The notes beneath the pieces are model-generated. The model saw only the letters and a program-made list of their open reading frames with translations, made no database searches and was not told the DNA's origin. Made by a program: the position numbers and the translations under genes. Shown here in pieces: positions 44,336-53,480 of a stretch of DNA of 64,000 nt. Source of the stretch: Collinsella sp. GTDB taxonomy: Bacteria; Actinomycetota; Coriobacteriia; Coriobacteriales; Coriobacteriaceae. How positions within the stretch are numbered: the first letter of the stretch is position 1; each line of letters begins with the position of its first letter. Where the stretch lies: assembly GCA_019414055.1 (NCBI GenBank), contig DXMV01000018.1, positions 62,001 through 126,000 on the forward strand, given 5' to 3'.

Positions 44336-45028
44336 ATGTCGTATACGGTGACCGAGGCAACGGTCGTCTTTCCCGATAAGAAGGCGGCCTCCTCGTTTTC
44401 GAGTGGGTATGCATCAAAAAAGCCTTGTGCACATATCGACTGTGAGCTCGAGGGCGGTTTTGAACGATCCATCTGGATTCCTGTTCGTGTCGCGCGCCTG
44501 TTCCTTAAAAATCGACCCGATCTTCCCTGCGATTGGGATGAGTTTCGCGAGGCGGTGCAGCTCATTGAGCGTAAATGCGCGCTTACCATGGTGACTGAGA
44601 TGCTGTCGCGCCGCGACCATGCCACGGGTGAGGTCCGTGACAAGCTGACTCGTTACGGATTTCGCCAGCCCGCAATTGATTTCGCCGTCCAGCGTGCCAC
44701 TGAGTATCGATTTTTAGATGAGAACCGCTTTTGTTCGTACTTTATCGAGGAACGCAAACGACGCGGCTGGGGACAGCGCAAGATTGAGACCGAACTTAAG
44801 CGCCGTCATGTCGTACTCGATGATATCCCCGGCTATCCCGAGGATTTTTTTGCCGTCGAGGACGACTTGGCTCGCGCAACGGCTTTACTCGCGAAGCGTC
44901 GCGTTCCCGAGACACGTGGATTCGAAAAGCTCGTCCGGTTTTTGATGGGTAAGGGCTTTTCGTACCACATCGCCGCCGATGTCGTTAAGGCGCGTCTTGA
45001 TGCCGAACGTGAGGAATGCGCAGTTTAG
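44336..45028 (+). CDS. recX: Regulatory protein RecX
   Basis: Modulates RecA filament growth. The 230-aa protein is formed mainly of three-helix RecX repeats (MLSRRDHATGEVRDKLTRYGF, FIEERKRRGWGQRKIETELK, LVRFLMGKGFSYHIAADVVKARL) after an N-terminal about 75-residue region. It lies directly after recA, so co-transcription is likely. Confidence 0.9.
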   Translation: MSYTVTEATVVFPDKKAASSFSSGYASKKPCAHIDCELEGGFERSIWIPVRVARLFLKNRPDLPCDWDEFREAVQLIERKCALTMVTEMLSRRDHATGEVRDKLTRYGFRQPAIDFAVQRATEYRFLDENRFCSYFIEERKRRGWGQRKIETELKRRHVVLDDIPGYPEDFFAVEDDLARATALLAKRRVPETRGFEKLVRFLMGKGFSYHIAADVVKARLDAEREECAV

Positions 45029-45101
45029 ACACATGCTAGAAGCATACGTTTTGCGTACCTGCCGTTCACCGCGTTTTAGACGCCGTGCTGGGTGCATTTA
45101 T

Positions 45102-45130
45102 TTGACAGTTGTTGCGGTTCAACGTACGAT
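45102..45130 (+). promoter_or_regulatory. Promoter of rny
   Basis: TTGACA, 17-bp spacer, TACGAT: the best sigma-70-type promoter in the window. Expected leader about 160 nt. Confidence 0.75.
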
Positions 45131-45296
45131 AAACACTGTCATTTGCTTTGTGATATGTGCTCATCTTTGATGAGTTTGTTTATATGTTTATCTGTATCCG
45201 ACCCGCATAAGCTGCGCCCATATTACTCAAATGTCGCGAGCCGTTCGCAAGGACGGTTCGCTTTGTTGTGTAACGAATCCATAAAAAGGAGTGAGC

Positions 45297-46847
45297 ATGC
45301 CTATCATCGCAGCGCTCGTTGGCATCGTTTTGGGTGCCATCGCCGCCATTGCCTACATGCGCACCGCCAAGCAGGGTAGTCTTCACGAGGCCGACGAAAA
45401 GATCCAGTCGGCACACGCGCAGGCAGAGTCCCTAATCGGTGATGCTAAGCGTCAGGCCGAGACCCTCAAAAAAGAGGCTCTGCTCGAGGCTAAAGAAGAG
45501 ATCATCAAGAACAAGCAGGCTGCCGAGGCCGAGGACAAGCAGCGTAAGAGCGAGATTCGTACGCTCGAGAACCGCGTGATGCAGCGCGAGGAGTCCCTCG
45601 ATCGCCGCAACGATGCCCTCGACAAGCGTGAGCACCAGCTGTCCAGCCAGGCTGGACAGGTCGAGAAGCGCTCCCGCGAGCTTGAGGAGCTCTGCGCCAA
45701 GCAGACCTCGGAGCTCGAGCGCATCGCCGACCTGACCCGCGAGGACGCTCACAAGGAGCTCCTCGACAAGGTTCGTGGCGAGGTTACCCACGAGGCCGCC
45801 ACGATCATCCGCGAGTCCGAGCAGCAGGTTCGCGCCGAGTGTCACAAGACCGCTCAGGAGATCTTGTCCCTGGCGATTCAGCGCTGCGCCGCCGACCACA
45901 CCGCCGAGGTTACCGTTACCTCTGTGCACATTCCTTCCGATGACCTCAAGGGTCGCATCATCGGCCGCGAGGGTCGCAACATCCGCACCTTCGAGCAGGT
46001 TTCCGGCGTCAACCTCGTGATCGATGATACGCCCGAGACCGTCGTGCTTTCGAGCTTCGATCCGGTCCGTCGCGAGACCGCCCGCGTCGCCCTCGAGAAC
46101 CTTATTGCTGACGGCCGCATTCATCCTGCCCGCATCGAGGAGATGTATCACAAGGCCGCCGACTTGGTTCAGCAGCGCGTGCGCGAGGCTGGCGAACAGG
46201 CTGCCTTCGATACCGGTATCCACGATCTGCACCCCGAGATCGTTAAGACCCTGGGTGCTCTGCGCTACCGCACCTCGTTTGGTCAGAACGTGCTCCAGCA
46301 TTCCCTCGAGGTTTCTGACCTTTGCGGCGTGATGGCTTCCGAGCTTGGCCTGGACGTTGTGACCGCCAAGCGTGCCGGCCTGCTGCACGATCTCGGCAAG
46401 GCTATCGACCATGACGTCGAGGGCCCGCATGCCGTTATCGGCGCTGAGCTCGCCCGTCGCTATGGCGAGAAGCCCGTTATCGTTCACGCTATCGAGGCTC
46501 ACCACGCCGACGTCGACCCTAACACGGTGCTCGATGTTCTGGTCCAGGCTGCCGATGCCGTTTCTGCCTCTCGCCCCGGTGCCCGTCGCGAATCGGCCGA
46601 GAACTACATTAAGCGCCTTGAGAAGCTCGAGGAGATTGCCAACTCCCATGACGGCGTCGAGCGTACCTATGCCATGCAGGCTGGTCGCGAGGTTCATGTC
46701 ATGGTTCAGCCGGATAAGATTTCCGATGCTCAGTCCACGGTCTTGGCTCATGATATCGCCCATCAGATCGAGGAAGAGATGGAGTATCCCGGTCAGGTGC
46801 GCGTCGTCGTGATTCGCGAGAGCCGCGCTGTCGATATCGCGAAATAA
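45297..46847 (+). CDS. rny: Ribonuclease Y
   Basis: Membrane-anchored endoribonuclease initiating mRNA decay. The 516-aa protein has an N-terminal membrane helix (PIIAALVGIVLGAIAAIAYM), a long charged coiled coil (about 25-200), a KH domain (GRIIGREGRNIRTFEQVSG) and an HD domain (GLLHDLGKAIDHD...). The ATG at 45297 is 6 nt downstream of a GTG that would sit on the ribosome site AAAAGGAG. It is one base away from the following ATPase gene. Confidence 0.95.
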   Translation: MPIIAALVGIVLGAIAAIAYMRTAKQGSLHEADEKIQSAHAQAESLIGDAKRQAETLKKEALLEAKEEIIKNKQAAEAEDKQRKSEIRTLENRVMQREESLDRRNDALDKREHQLSSQAGQVEKRSRELEELCAKQTSELERIADLTREDAHKELLDKVRGEVTHEAATIIRESEQQVRAECHKTAQEILSLAIQRCAADHTAEVTVTSVHIPSDDLKGRIIGREGRNIRTFEQVSGVNLVIDDTPETVVLSSFDPVRRETARVALENLIADGRIHPARIEEMYHKAADLVQQRVREAGEQAAFDTGIHDLHPEIVKTLGALRYRTSFGQNVLQHSLEVSDLCGVMASELGLDVVTAKRAGLLHDLGKAIDHDVEGPHAVIGAELARRYGEKPVIVHAIEAHHADVDPNTVLDVLVQAADAVSASRPGARRESAENYIKRLEKLEEIANSHDGVERTYAMQAGREVHVMVQPDKISDAQSTVLAHDIAHQIEEEMEYPGQVRVVVIRESRAVDIAK

Positions 46848-46848
46848 T

Positions 46849-47934
46849 ATGAACGACGCGAACGAGCTCATCTCATTTATCGCGTCGATGTCGGGGGAGG
46901 GCAACCTTCGCGTCGAGGAGAACCTTGGCGAGGGGTATGTCCGCCTCCGCGTTTCGGAGGCCGAGCGGCGCCAGGCAAAGCACGACATCCAGCATGTCGA
47001 GGATATTGTCATCGAAATGCTGCGCAACGCTCGTGATGCCGGCGCCGACAAGGTCTATCTCGCCACGACCAAGGAAGATGGCGTCCGTACGCTTGTCTTT
47101 CTGGATAACGGCTCGGGCGTGCCGCAGGATATGCAGGAGCGCATCTTCGATGCCCGCGTTACCTCCAAGCTCGAGAGCATGAAGATGGACCGTTGGGGCG
47201 TTCACGGTCGAGGCATGGCATTGTTCTCGATTAAGCAGAACACCGACGAGGCACGCGTTGTCGCGTCGGATGTTGACCTTGGCTCGGTCTTTAAGGTGAG
47301 CGTCGCTACCGACCGCCTTGGCGAGCGCGCCGACCAGTCCAGCTGGCCTCAGGCCGTGAAGGACGAGGACGGTCACTATGTCTGCGCCCGTGGGCCTCAC
47401 AACATCATTCGTGCCGCCTGCGAGTTTGCCCTCGAGGAGCTGCGCGCCTGTGATGTCTATCTGGGGTCTCCGTCGGAGATCGCCGCGACGCTGCATGCGC
47501 AGGCTTCCAGCCGTCTCGATGCTTCTCGTCTTTTGTTTATCGATGACGAAGCCGAGCTTCCCGTGGTCGATCGTCTGGGTCTTGCTTCGGATGCGGAAGA
47601 CTTTATCCGTATCTGTTCGGGTTTGGGCCTTGAGATGTCCGAGCGTACGGCGCATCGTATCTTGGCGGGCCAGATTAAGCCCGTTCGTGGTGTGACCGCA
47701 CGCCTCCTACGCGAGCGTGATTCGTCTTCACATCCGTCTGCTCCGGTTGATCTCGCCAAAGATCGTCGCGGGTTGCGTATTGCCAAGGACGACATGGCGC
47801 AGTTCTCGCGAGCAGTGGAACGTGACTTTAACGATCTTGCAGCACGGTACTATCTCAACCTTTGCGGCGACCCCAAGATTCGTGTTTCGCGTGATCGTAT
47901 TACCGTGACGTTCGATCTTGCCAAAGAGGAATAG
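46849..47934 (+). CDS. GHKL-family ATP-binding protein, unnamed
   Basis: A 361-aa protein with a Bergerat ATP-binding fold as in MutL, Hsp90 and histidine kinases. The N box is EDIVIEMLRNARDAGA (about 46-61), the G1 box FLDNGSGVP (about 83), and the G2 box WGVHGRGMALFSIKQN (about 115). There is no His-kinase dimerisation domain or membrane helix. The C-terminal half (about 200-361) is helical and not recognised. It begins one base after rny and precedes spoVS, so it probably shares the rny transcript and may act with RNase Y. Function unknown. Confidence 0.75.
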   Translation: MNDANELISFIASMSGEGNLRVEENLGEGYVRLRVSEAERRQAKHDIQHVEDIVIEMLRNARDAGADKVYLATTKEDGVRTLVFLDNGSGVPQDMQERIFDARVTSKLESMKMDRWGVHGRGMALFSIKQNTDEARVVASDVDLGSVFKVSVATDRLGERADQSSWPQAVKDEDGHYVCARGPHNIIRAACEFALEELRACDVYLGSPSEIAATLHAQASSRLDASRLLFIDDEAELPVVDRLGLASDAEDFIRICSGLGLEMSERTAHRILAGQIKPVRGVTARLLRERDSSSHPSAPVDLAKDRRGLRIAKDDMAQFSRAVERDFNDLAARYYLNLCGDPKIRVSRDRITVTFDLAKEE

Positions 47935-48008
47935 CATCTTTACCGAGTCCGTTCGGTACGATACAGTTATTGCAGTTAAAACGTACTTTTAAACGCAGGA
48001 GTTTCTTC

Positions 48009-48326
48009 ATGGATTGCCTGAAGGTATCAAGCAAATCGTCGCCCGCGTCCGTTGCCGGCGCCATTGCCGGCATGGTCAAAGATGGTGTTCCCGTCAATAT
48101 TCAGTGTGTCGGCGCGGGCGCCGTCAACCAGGCCATTAAGGCTGTAGCCATTGCACGCGGATTTTTGATTCCGACCGGGTTTGATATTTCCTGCGCGCCG
48201 GTGTTCTCCGACATCCTCATCAACGGTGAGTCGCGCACGGCTATCCGTCTTTCTATTTACGTTCATCAAATTAATCGAGCTGCTATGGATAACGTTGTGA
48301 TGGACGACGTTAAGCCTGTGGCATAG
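48009..48326 (+). CDS. spoVS: Stage V sporulation protein S homologue (Alba-like)
   Basis: A 105-aa SpoVS-family protein (CLKVSSKSSPASVAGAIAGMVKDG...) with an Alba-like nucleic-acid-binding fold. In B. subtilis it affects sporulation and septation. This organism shows no sporulation genes here, and the family occurs in many non-spore-formers next to rny. ATG at 48009 after CGCAGGAGTTTC. Its role is likely RNA- or DNA-binding (inference). Confidence 0.9.
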   Translation: MDCLKVSSKSSPASVAGAIAGMVKDGVPVNIQCVGAGAVNQAIKAVAIARGFLIPTGFDISCAPVFSDILINGESRTAIRLSIYVHQINRAAMDNVVMDDVKPVA

Positions 48327-48389
48327 AGCGTTTACTCTTTGCCCGCCCTCGTTGATTCCGCCTATTCCACCTCGTTAGGACTTATACAT

Positions 48390-49760
48390 ATGGACCAGGG
48401 TTCCGTACGCGATATTCTTGCCGGTAAAACCTACTTTATCCGCACCTTTGGCTGCCAGATGAATCAGCACGACTCCGAGCGCGTGAGTGGCCTGCTCGAC
48501 TCGTATGGTTGCCTCATGGCGCTCGATCCGGAGCATGCTGACATTGTCGTGTTCATGACGTGCTGCGTTCGTGAGGCCGCTGACACCCGTCTGTACGGTC
48601 AGTGCAACTCTTGTAAGAGCCTCCCACCTTCGCCTTCTGGCAAGCGCGTTGTCGCTGTGGGCGGCTGCATCGCGCAGCGCGACGGCGAAGGTCTGCTCAC
48701 CAATGTCGATAACGTCAATGTCATCTTTGGCACGCATTCCATCGCGCATGTGGCCGAGCTCATTGCCGAGGCATTCTTGGACGGCAAGCGTCATATTCGC
48801 ACCAATGAGCACGAGGACACGGATGCTATGAGCATGCCGTGGCATCGTGAGACCCAGTATCACGCGTGGGTCCCCATTATGACGGGCTGCAACAATTTCT
48901 GCACCTATTGCATCGTGCCGTATGTGCGCGGCCGCGAAAAGAGCCGCCCCTTCGAGGAGATTGTCGATGAGGTGACCGGTCTGGTGCGCCAGGGTGTGCG
49001 CGAGATCACGCTGCTGGGTCAAAACGTTAACTCGTATGGCCGCGATCTGTTTGGGAAGCCGCGCTTTGCCGACCTGTTGCGTGCCGTGGGCGATACGGGT
49101 GTAGAGCGTATCTTCTTTACTTCCTCGCACCCTAAAGACCTACTGCCCGAGACTATCGACGCCATGGCCGAGACGCCCGCCGTCATGCCGCAACTGCATC
49201 TGGCCGTTCAGTCGGGCTCGACGCGCATTCTAAAAGAGATGAACCGTCGCTATACGCGTGAGGACTATCTGGACCTGGTCGATCGCATCCGCAATCGCAT
49301 GCCCAATATCGCGCTCTCGACCGATATCATCGTTGGCTTCCCCGGAGAGACCGAGGAAGACTTTGAGCAGACGCTCTCGCTTGCCGAGACCGTTCGCTAT
49401 GCTCAGGCCTACACGTTTATCTACTCCAAGCGCGCTGGTACCCCGGCCGCCGAGATTGATGATCCCACACCGCACGAGGTCATCCTTGAGCGCTTTAACC
49501 GTCTGGTCAAGGTTATCGAGACGACAGCGCACGAGTACAACCAGGGTGAGCTCCATACCGTGGTGCCAGCGCTCATTGAGGGTACGAGTAAAAAGAACGA
49601 TGCGGTGCTGCTGGGCAAGAGCCCCAAGAACCAGACCGTTCATGCGCCCATTCCCGAGGGATATAGCATCGACCAGCTTATCGGTAAGATCGTTGATGTT
49701 GACGTCGACGTTGCTAAGACGTGGTATTTGTCAGGCTCCGTTGTGGGTGAGCCGCGCTAA
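48390..49760 (+). CDS. miaB: tRNA i6A37 methylthiotransferase MiaB
   Basis: Adds the 2-methylthio group to i6A37 in tRNA. The 456-aa radical-SAM enzyme has UPF0004 (TFGCQMNQHDSERV), the cluster motif CNNFCTYCIVPYVRGREKSR, and a C-terminal TRAM domain. The ATG at 48390 follows GTTAGGAC; a TTG at 48339 is possible but lacks a ribosome site. It overlaps miaA (TAATG), which makes its substrate. Confidence 0.95.
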   Translation: MDQGSVRDILAGKTYFIRTFGCQMNQHDSERVSGLLDSYGCLMALDPEHADIVVFMTCCVREAADTRLYGQCNSCKSLPPSPSGKRVVAVGGCIAQRDGEGLLTNVDNVNVIFGTHSIAHVAELIAEAFLDGKRHIRTNEHEDTDAMSMPWHRETQYHAWVPIMTGCNNFCTYCIVPYVRGREKSRPFEEIVDEVTGLVRQGVREITLLGQNVNSYGRDLFGKPRFADLLRAVGDTGVERIFFTSSHPKDLLPETIDAMAETPAVMPQLHLAVQSGSTRILKEMNRRYTREDYLDLVDRIRNRMPNIALSTDIIVGFPGETEEDFEQTLSLAETVRYAQAYTFIYSKRAGTPAAEIDDPTPHEVILERFNRLVKVIETTAHEYNQGELHTVVPALIEGTSKKNDAVLLGKSPKNQTVHAPIPEGYSIDQLIGKIVDVDVDVAKTWYLSGSVVGEPR

Positions 49761-50698
49761 TGATTTCTCCCGGGGCGGGTCTATCCGCCGTTGCGATTGT
49801 CGGTCCGACTGCGGTTGGTAAAAGTGAGGTCGCTGACCGTTTGGCCGCTCGCCTTTCGTCTGAAGTGCTTTCGTGTGATGCGATGCAAATCTATCGCGGT
49901 ATGGATATCGGTACTGCCAAGATGGCACCCGAGGAATGCACGGCGCCGCTACGCCTGGTCGATATTGTTGAACCGGGCTTTGCATATTCTGCGGCGCTGT
50001 ATCAGGCAGACGCTCGTGTACATGTTGAGCGCTTGCTGGGCGAGGGCCGCCTACCGGTGTTTTGCGGGGGTACAGGCCTGTATCTCAAGGCCGCCCTGGA
50101 TGAGATGGATTTTCCCTCGGGCGAGCTTGAGGACGATCGCCGCGCAGGGTATCAGGAGCTTGCCGAGCGCATAGGCGAGGAAGCGCTGCACGCGTTGCTT
50201 GCCGAGCGTGACCCCGAGTCCGCTGCGGTCATCCACCCCCATAATGTTCGTCGTGTGATTCGCGCGCTCGAAATGCACGATGATGGCGTATCCTACGCGC
50301 AGCAAAAGTCGCAGTTTAGTGTTCCGCGCGAGCATTATCACGCTCTGTGGTTTGGATTGTCGCGTAATCGCGAGGCGCTTTACGAGCGTATTAACCTTCG
50401 CGTCGATCTGATGTTTGAGCAGGGTCTTGTTGATGAGGTTCGCGGTCTTATGGACCAGGGGCTGGAAGATGCACTAACTTCGATGCAGGCGATTGGCTAT
50501 AAAGAGATTATCGATGCCTTTGACGGCGTCATTTCTATGGATGAGGCTCGCGAACTCATCAAGATGCGTTCGCGTCGCTATGCCAAACGTCAGCTTTCGT
50601 GGTTTAAACGCGATGACCGCATCGTGTGGTTCGATATGGACGAGTTTACGATCGATGAGGTCGTTGAGGATATCCTTCACCGTATCGAGGTGGCCTAA
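49760..50698 (+). CDS. miaA: tRNA dimethylallyltransferase
   Basis: Transfers an isopentenyl group to A37 of tRNAs reading U-codons, the step before MiaB. The 312-aa protein has P-loop GPTAVGKSE, DAMQIYRGMDIGTAK and GGTGLYLKA motifs, and the insertion domain. It is coupled to miaB upstream and hflX downstream by one-base overlaps. Confidence 0.95.
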   Translation: MISPGAGLSAVAIVGPTAVGKSEVADRLAARLSSEVLSCDAMQIYRGMDIGTAKMAPEECTAPLRLVDIVEPGFAYSAALYQADARVHVERLLGEGRLPVFCGGTGLYLKAALDEMDFPSGELEDDRRAGYQELAERIGEEALHALLAERDPESAAVIHPHNVRRVIRALEMHDDGVSYAQQKSQFSVPREHYHALWFGLSRNREALYERINLRVDLMFEQGLVDEVRGLMDQGLEDALTSMQAIGYKEIIDAFDGVISMDEARELIKMRSRRYAKRQLSWFKRDDRIVWFDMDEFTIDEVVEDILHRIEVA

Positions 50699-51987
50699 TG
50701 GCTCGGTTTCCCCTCGTTCCCACGGCGCCTGAGCCCGAACGTGCCGTTCTTGTCGGAGTTGAGTGGCGCGATAACGCCTGGCCGCTCAATCGTTCGCTTG
50801 ACGAGCTTGAGCGCTTGGCCCATACGGCTGGCGCCCAGTGCGTGGCGCGTTTGTCACAACGTCTAGTTAATCCGTATCCAAAATCGTTTATTGGCTCCGG
50901 TAAGGTTGAGGAGCTTTGCGGGCTCGTGCATCGAATGGATGCCGATGTTGTTATCTTCGATGACGATTTAACGCCCTCGCAGCAGTCTTACCTGGAGAAA
51001 GCCGTGGGCGAACCGGTTAAAATTATCGATCGTACGGCGTTGATTCTCGATATCTTTGGCCTGCACGCTCAGACCCGTGAGGGCCGCCTGCAGGTGCAGC
51101 TAGCCCAATTGCAGTATCTGTTGCCCCGTTTGCGCGGTATGTGGAGCCATCTTGCTAAAGAGCAGACACGAGGTGGCATTGGTTCGCGCTTTGGCCAGGG
51201 CGAAAGCCAACTTGAGGTTGACCGACGTTTGATTCGCAACAAGATTGCCGCGCTTCGTCGCGAGCTTAAGCAGGTTGAACAGCGCCGCGATGTCCAGTCA
51301 AAGAGTCGTATCGAGTCGCCGGCGTTTCGCGTTGCCTTAGCCGGTTATACCAATGCCGGTAAGTCGACGTTGCTCAATCGCCTGACCGGGTCTACGGTGC
51401 TTTCACAGGATAAATTGTTTGCCACGCTCGATCCGACGACGCGCTCGTATCGCTTGCCCGGTGGTCGTGGCATGACCATTACCGATACCGTTGGCTTTAT
51501 TCAAAAGCTACCGCATGGTCTCGTTGATGCCTTTAAGTCCACGCTGTCTGAGGTCCTTGGTGCCGACCTGATCCTTAAAGTTGTGGATGCCTCTGACGAG
51601 GATTACGAGCGCCAGCTCGAGGCAGTCGATCGCGTTCTTGACGAGATTGGTGCCGGCGAGCGTTTGACGCTTACGGTGTTCAATAAAATCGACCTACTCG
51701 ATAGCGTCGATCGATTGAGTTTCCATCGTCGCTATCCCGAGGCCGTGCTGTTCTCGGCCCAGACGGGTGAGGGGCTTGACGATCTCGTCGACCGTATTGC
51801 CCGTGAGGCGGCTGCCACCGATGTGTTGCTCTCTGCTGATATCCCGTATCGCGAGGGCGCCCTCATCACGCTGGTGCATGAGCAGGGAACCCTTCTGTAT
51901 GAGGAATATCTAGAGGACGAAGTTCGCATTGTGGCGAAGTTGCCGGCCCGAATCGCCCCGCGTCTTGAGCGCTATCGTACGGAATAA
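50698..51987 (+). CDS. hflX: Ribosome-associated GTPase HflX
   Basis: Splits or rescues stalled ribosomes under stress. The 429-aa protein has the N-terminal HflX domain (YPKSFIGSGKVEEL, DDDLTPSQQ), a glycine-rich GGIGSRFGQGE loop, a G domain with AGYTNAGKST (about 216-225) and a C-terminal domain. It overlaps miaA by one base. Its 3' end overlaps the convergent membrane-protein gene by 16 nt. Confidence 0.95.
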   Translation: MARFPLVPTAPEPERAVLVGVEWRDNAWPLNRSLDELERLAHTAGAQCVARLSQRLVNPYPKSFIGSGKVEELCGLVHRMDADVVIFDDDLTPSQQSYLEKAVGEPVKIIDRTALILDIFGLHAQTREGRLQVQLAQLQYLLPRLRGMWSHLAKEQTRGGIGSRFGQGESQLEVDRRLIRNKIAALRRELKQVEQRRDVQSKSRIESPAFRVALAGYTNAGKSTLLNRLTGSTVLSQDKLFATLDPTTRSYRLPGGRGMTITDTVGFIQKLPHGLVDAFKSTLSEVLGADLILKVVDASDEDYERQLEAVDRVLDEIGAGERLTLTVFNKIDLLDSVDRLSFHRRYPEAVLFSAQTGEGLDDLVDRIAREAAATDVLLSADIPYREGALITLVHEQGTLLYEEYLEDEVRIVAKLPARIAPRLERYRTE

Positions 51988-52676
51988 ACGAGTTCTAGTA
52001 CGCCTAGGATGACAGGCTGATGGAGCAGGTAGAACGGTAAGGCATGCCGACCGAGGACTGCGAGCGCCGGGACGGGATTGGCGTATGCCCATGTTGGCGC
52101 TTCGAGGCTTGATGCTTGTGCTGCCCGGGCAGCAAAAAAGCCGGTAAGGTACATAAAGATAAACGGAATGAGCGGATAGTAGTCTCCCGAAACAAAATCC
52201 GGGCTCGGGAATCCAAGCCATGCCAGGTAGGGGAGTGGGTAGACCGCTTTTGGAATGCCCCAGGTGAGGGCAAAAAGAACAAGACACGCCGCGATGCCCC
52301 ATGAACCCGGTAATTTTTGGAGTAACGGACGGGTGAGTGCAACTACCGCAGTGCACGCCGCCATGCAATAAATGATGCCAAAGTTTACCGAATCGTCGAC
52401 TGATACCAGTGTAGTTGCAATCCATACGATCAAGGCTGCGGTCGCGTATTTGAGGGCGCGCTTAACGTTATTGCGCGAGAGCGTGCACATCCAACCGGCG
52501 ATAAACAAAAATACCCAGCTGATACTAGCGCGCCAGATATCCTGGAAAACCGTTTCGGTAAACCATGGCATATCCCATCCATATAGGTAGGCCAAATCGT
52601 AGCAGGCGTGAAAACCTGCCATCGACAGCATCGTAAACCCGCGGACGGTATCAAATATGGTGATGCGTTTTTGCAT
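51972..52676 (-). CDS. DUF1624 / heparan-glucosaminide acetyltransferase-like membrane protein
   Basis: A 234-aa polytopic membrane protein with about seven helices. The start RITIFDTVRGFTMLSMAGFHACYDLAYLYG matches the DUF1624 acyltransferase-like family (R-x2-D-x2-RG motif). Such proteins are thought to move acyl groups across the membrane onto sugars; the substrate here is unknown. Its ATG shares one base with the lexA stop, so it is translated from the lexA mRNA and may follow SOS induction. Confidence 0.75.
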   Translation of the reverse strand: MQKRITIFDTVRGFTMLSMAGFHACYDLAYLYGWDMPWFTETVFQDIWRASISWVFLFIAGWMCTLSRNNVKRALKYATAALIVWIATTLVSVDDSVNFGIIYCMAACTAVVALTRPLLQKLPGSWGIAACLVLFALTWGIPKAVYPLPYLAWLGFPSPDFVSGDYYPLIPFIFMYLTGFFAARAAQASSLEAPTWAYANPVPALAVLGRHALPFYLLHQPVILGVLELVYSVR

Positions 52677-53320
52677 TACGAGAACCGGCGCATTAAACCG
52701 ACAACCTTACCCAAAATAACGGGGTTCGTCGCATAGATGGGCTCCATGGTGTCGTTCTCGGGCTGCAGTCGCACGCGCCCCTGCTCCTTGTAGAACGTCT
52801 TGACGGTCGCCGAGCCATCGATCATGGCCACGACGATTTCGCCGTTCATGGCGCTCTTTTGCTCGCGAACGATAATGTAGTCACCATTGAAGATACCGAC
52901 GTTGATCATTGAACTCCCATGCACCTCAAGGATAAAGGAGCCCTGGTCTGTGGCGATTTCGGTCGGGATGGTAAAGGTGTCCTCGATATTTTGCTCGGCC
53001 AGAATGGGAATCCCGGCCGCGACGCGACCGACAAGCGGCAGCGAGACCGTTCCGCGGGGCGCTGTGGGTTCATCGGATTTGGAAATCGAGACAGAAGATC
53101 CGTCCTCATCAAAGAGCTCTAGGGCGCGAGGCTTGGTGGCATCGCGCTTGAGCAGCCCTCGAGCCTCCAGGGCAGAGAGGTGAGCGTGCACCGTGCTGGG
53201 GGAGGAGAGGCCTACGGCAGATGCCATCTCGCGCACACTGGGCGGATAGCCCTTCTCCTGCTGATATTCCTTGATGAAGTCGTAAATCTGCTGCTGACGC
53301 TTGGTAATTTTGCGAGCCAT
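52676..53320 (-). CDS. lexA: LexA repressor
   Basis: Master repressor of the SOS response. The 214-aa protein has an N-terminal winged helix (1-70) and a C-terminal S24 protease domain. The autocleavage site is A102-G103 (VAAGIP); the catalytic pair is Ser137 (HGSSM) and Lys174 (SATVK). The ATG at 53320 gives the standard MARKITKRQQ start with GAGAGGATCC upstream; a longer in-frame start at 53377 would run through an SOS box. Autoregulation is expected from three boxes upstream. Confidence 0.96.
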   Translation of the reverse strand: MARKITKRQQQIYDFIKEYQQEKGYPPSVREMASAVGLSSPSTVHAHLSALEARGLLKRDATKPRALELFDEDGSSVSISKSDEPTAPRGTVSLPLVGRVAAGIPILAEQNIEDTFTIPTEIATDQGSFILEVHGSSMINVGIFNGDYIIVREQKSAMNGEIVVAMIDGSATVKTFYKEQGRVRLQPENDTMEPIYATNPVILGKVVGLMRRFS

Positions 53321-53343
53321 CAGAGGATCCTCTCTGCCAATGT

Positions 53344-53357
53344 CAAACAAATGTTCG
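53344..53357. promoter_or_regulatory. LexA box 1 (lexA side)
   Basis: CAAACAAATGTTCG matches CGAAC-N4-GTTCG with one mismatch, 24 bp upstream of the lexA start. Confidence 0.65.
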
Positions 53358-53364
53358 ATTTTGC

Positions 53365-53392
53365 TTGACAGGAACAACTGTTCGAAGATAAT
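53365..53392 (+). promoter_or_regulatory. Promoter of the LysM (YneA-like) gene
   Basis: TTGACA, 16-bp spacer, GATAAT. The spacer is filled by LexA box 2, and box 3 covers the predicted start. Confidence 0.7.
53371..53384. promoter_or_regulatory. LexA box 2 (inside -35/-10 spacer)
   Basis: GGAACAACTGTTCG matches CGAAC-N4-GTTCG with one mismatch and lies between the -35 and -10 of the LysM gene promoter. Confidence 0.75.
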
Positions 53393-53398
53393 AATAAC

Positions 53399-53412
53399 CG
53401 AACATTCGTTCT
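53399..53412. promoter_or_regulatory. LexA box 3 (at transcription start)
   Basis: CGAACATTCGTTCT matches CGAAC-N4-GTTCG with one mismatch, covering the predicted start of the LysM gene. Confidence 0.75.
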
Positions 53413-53480
53413 CGCGCTAGACGTTTTTTGTCCGCGCGGCTTGATAAAACTGTTCTCAGCAAAACACGCGAGAGGAGAAC

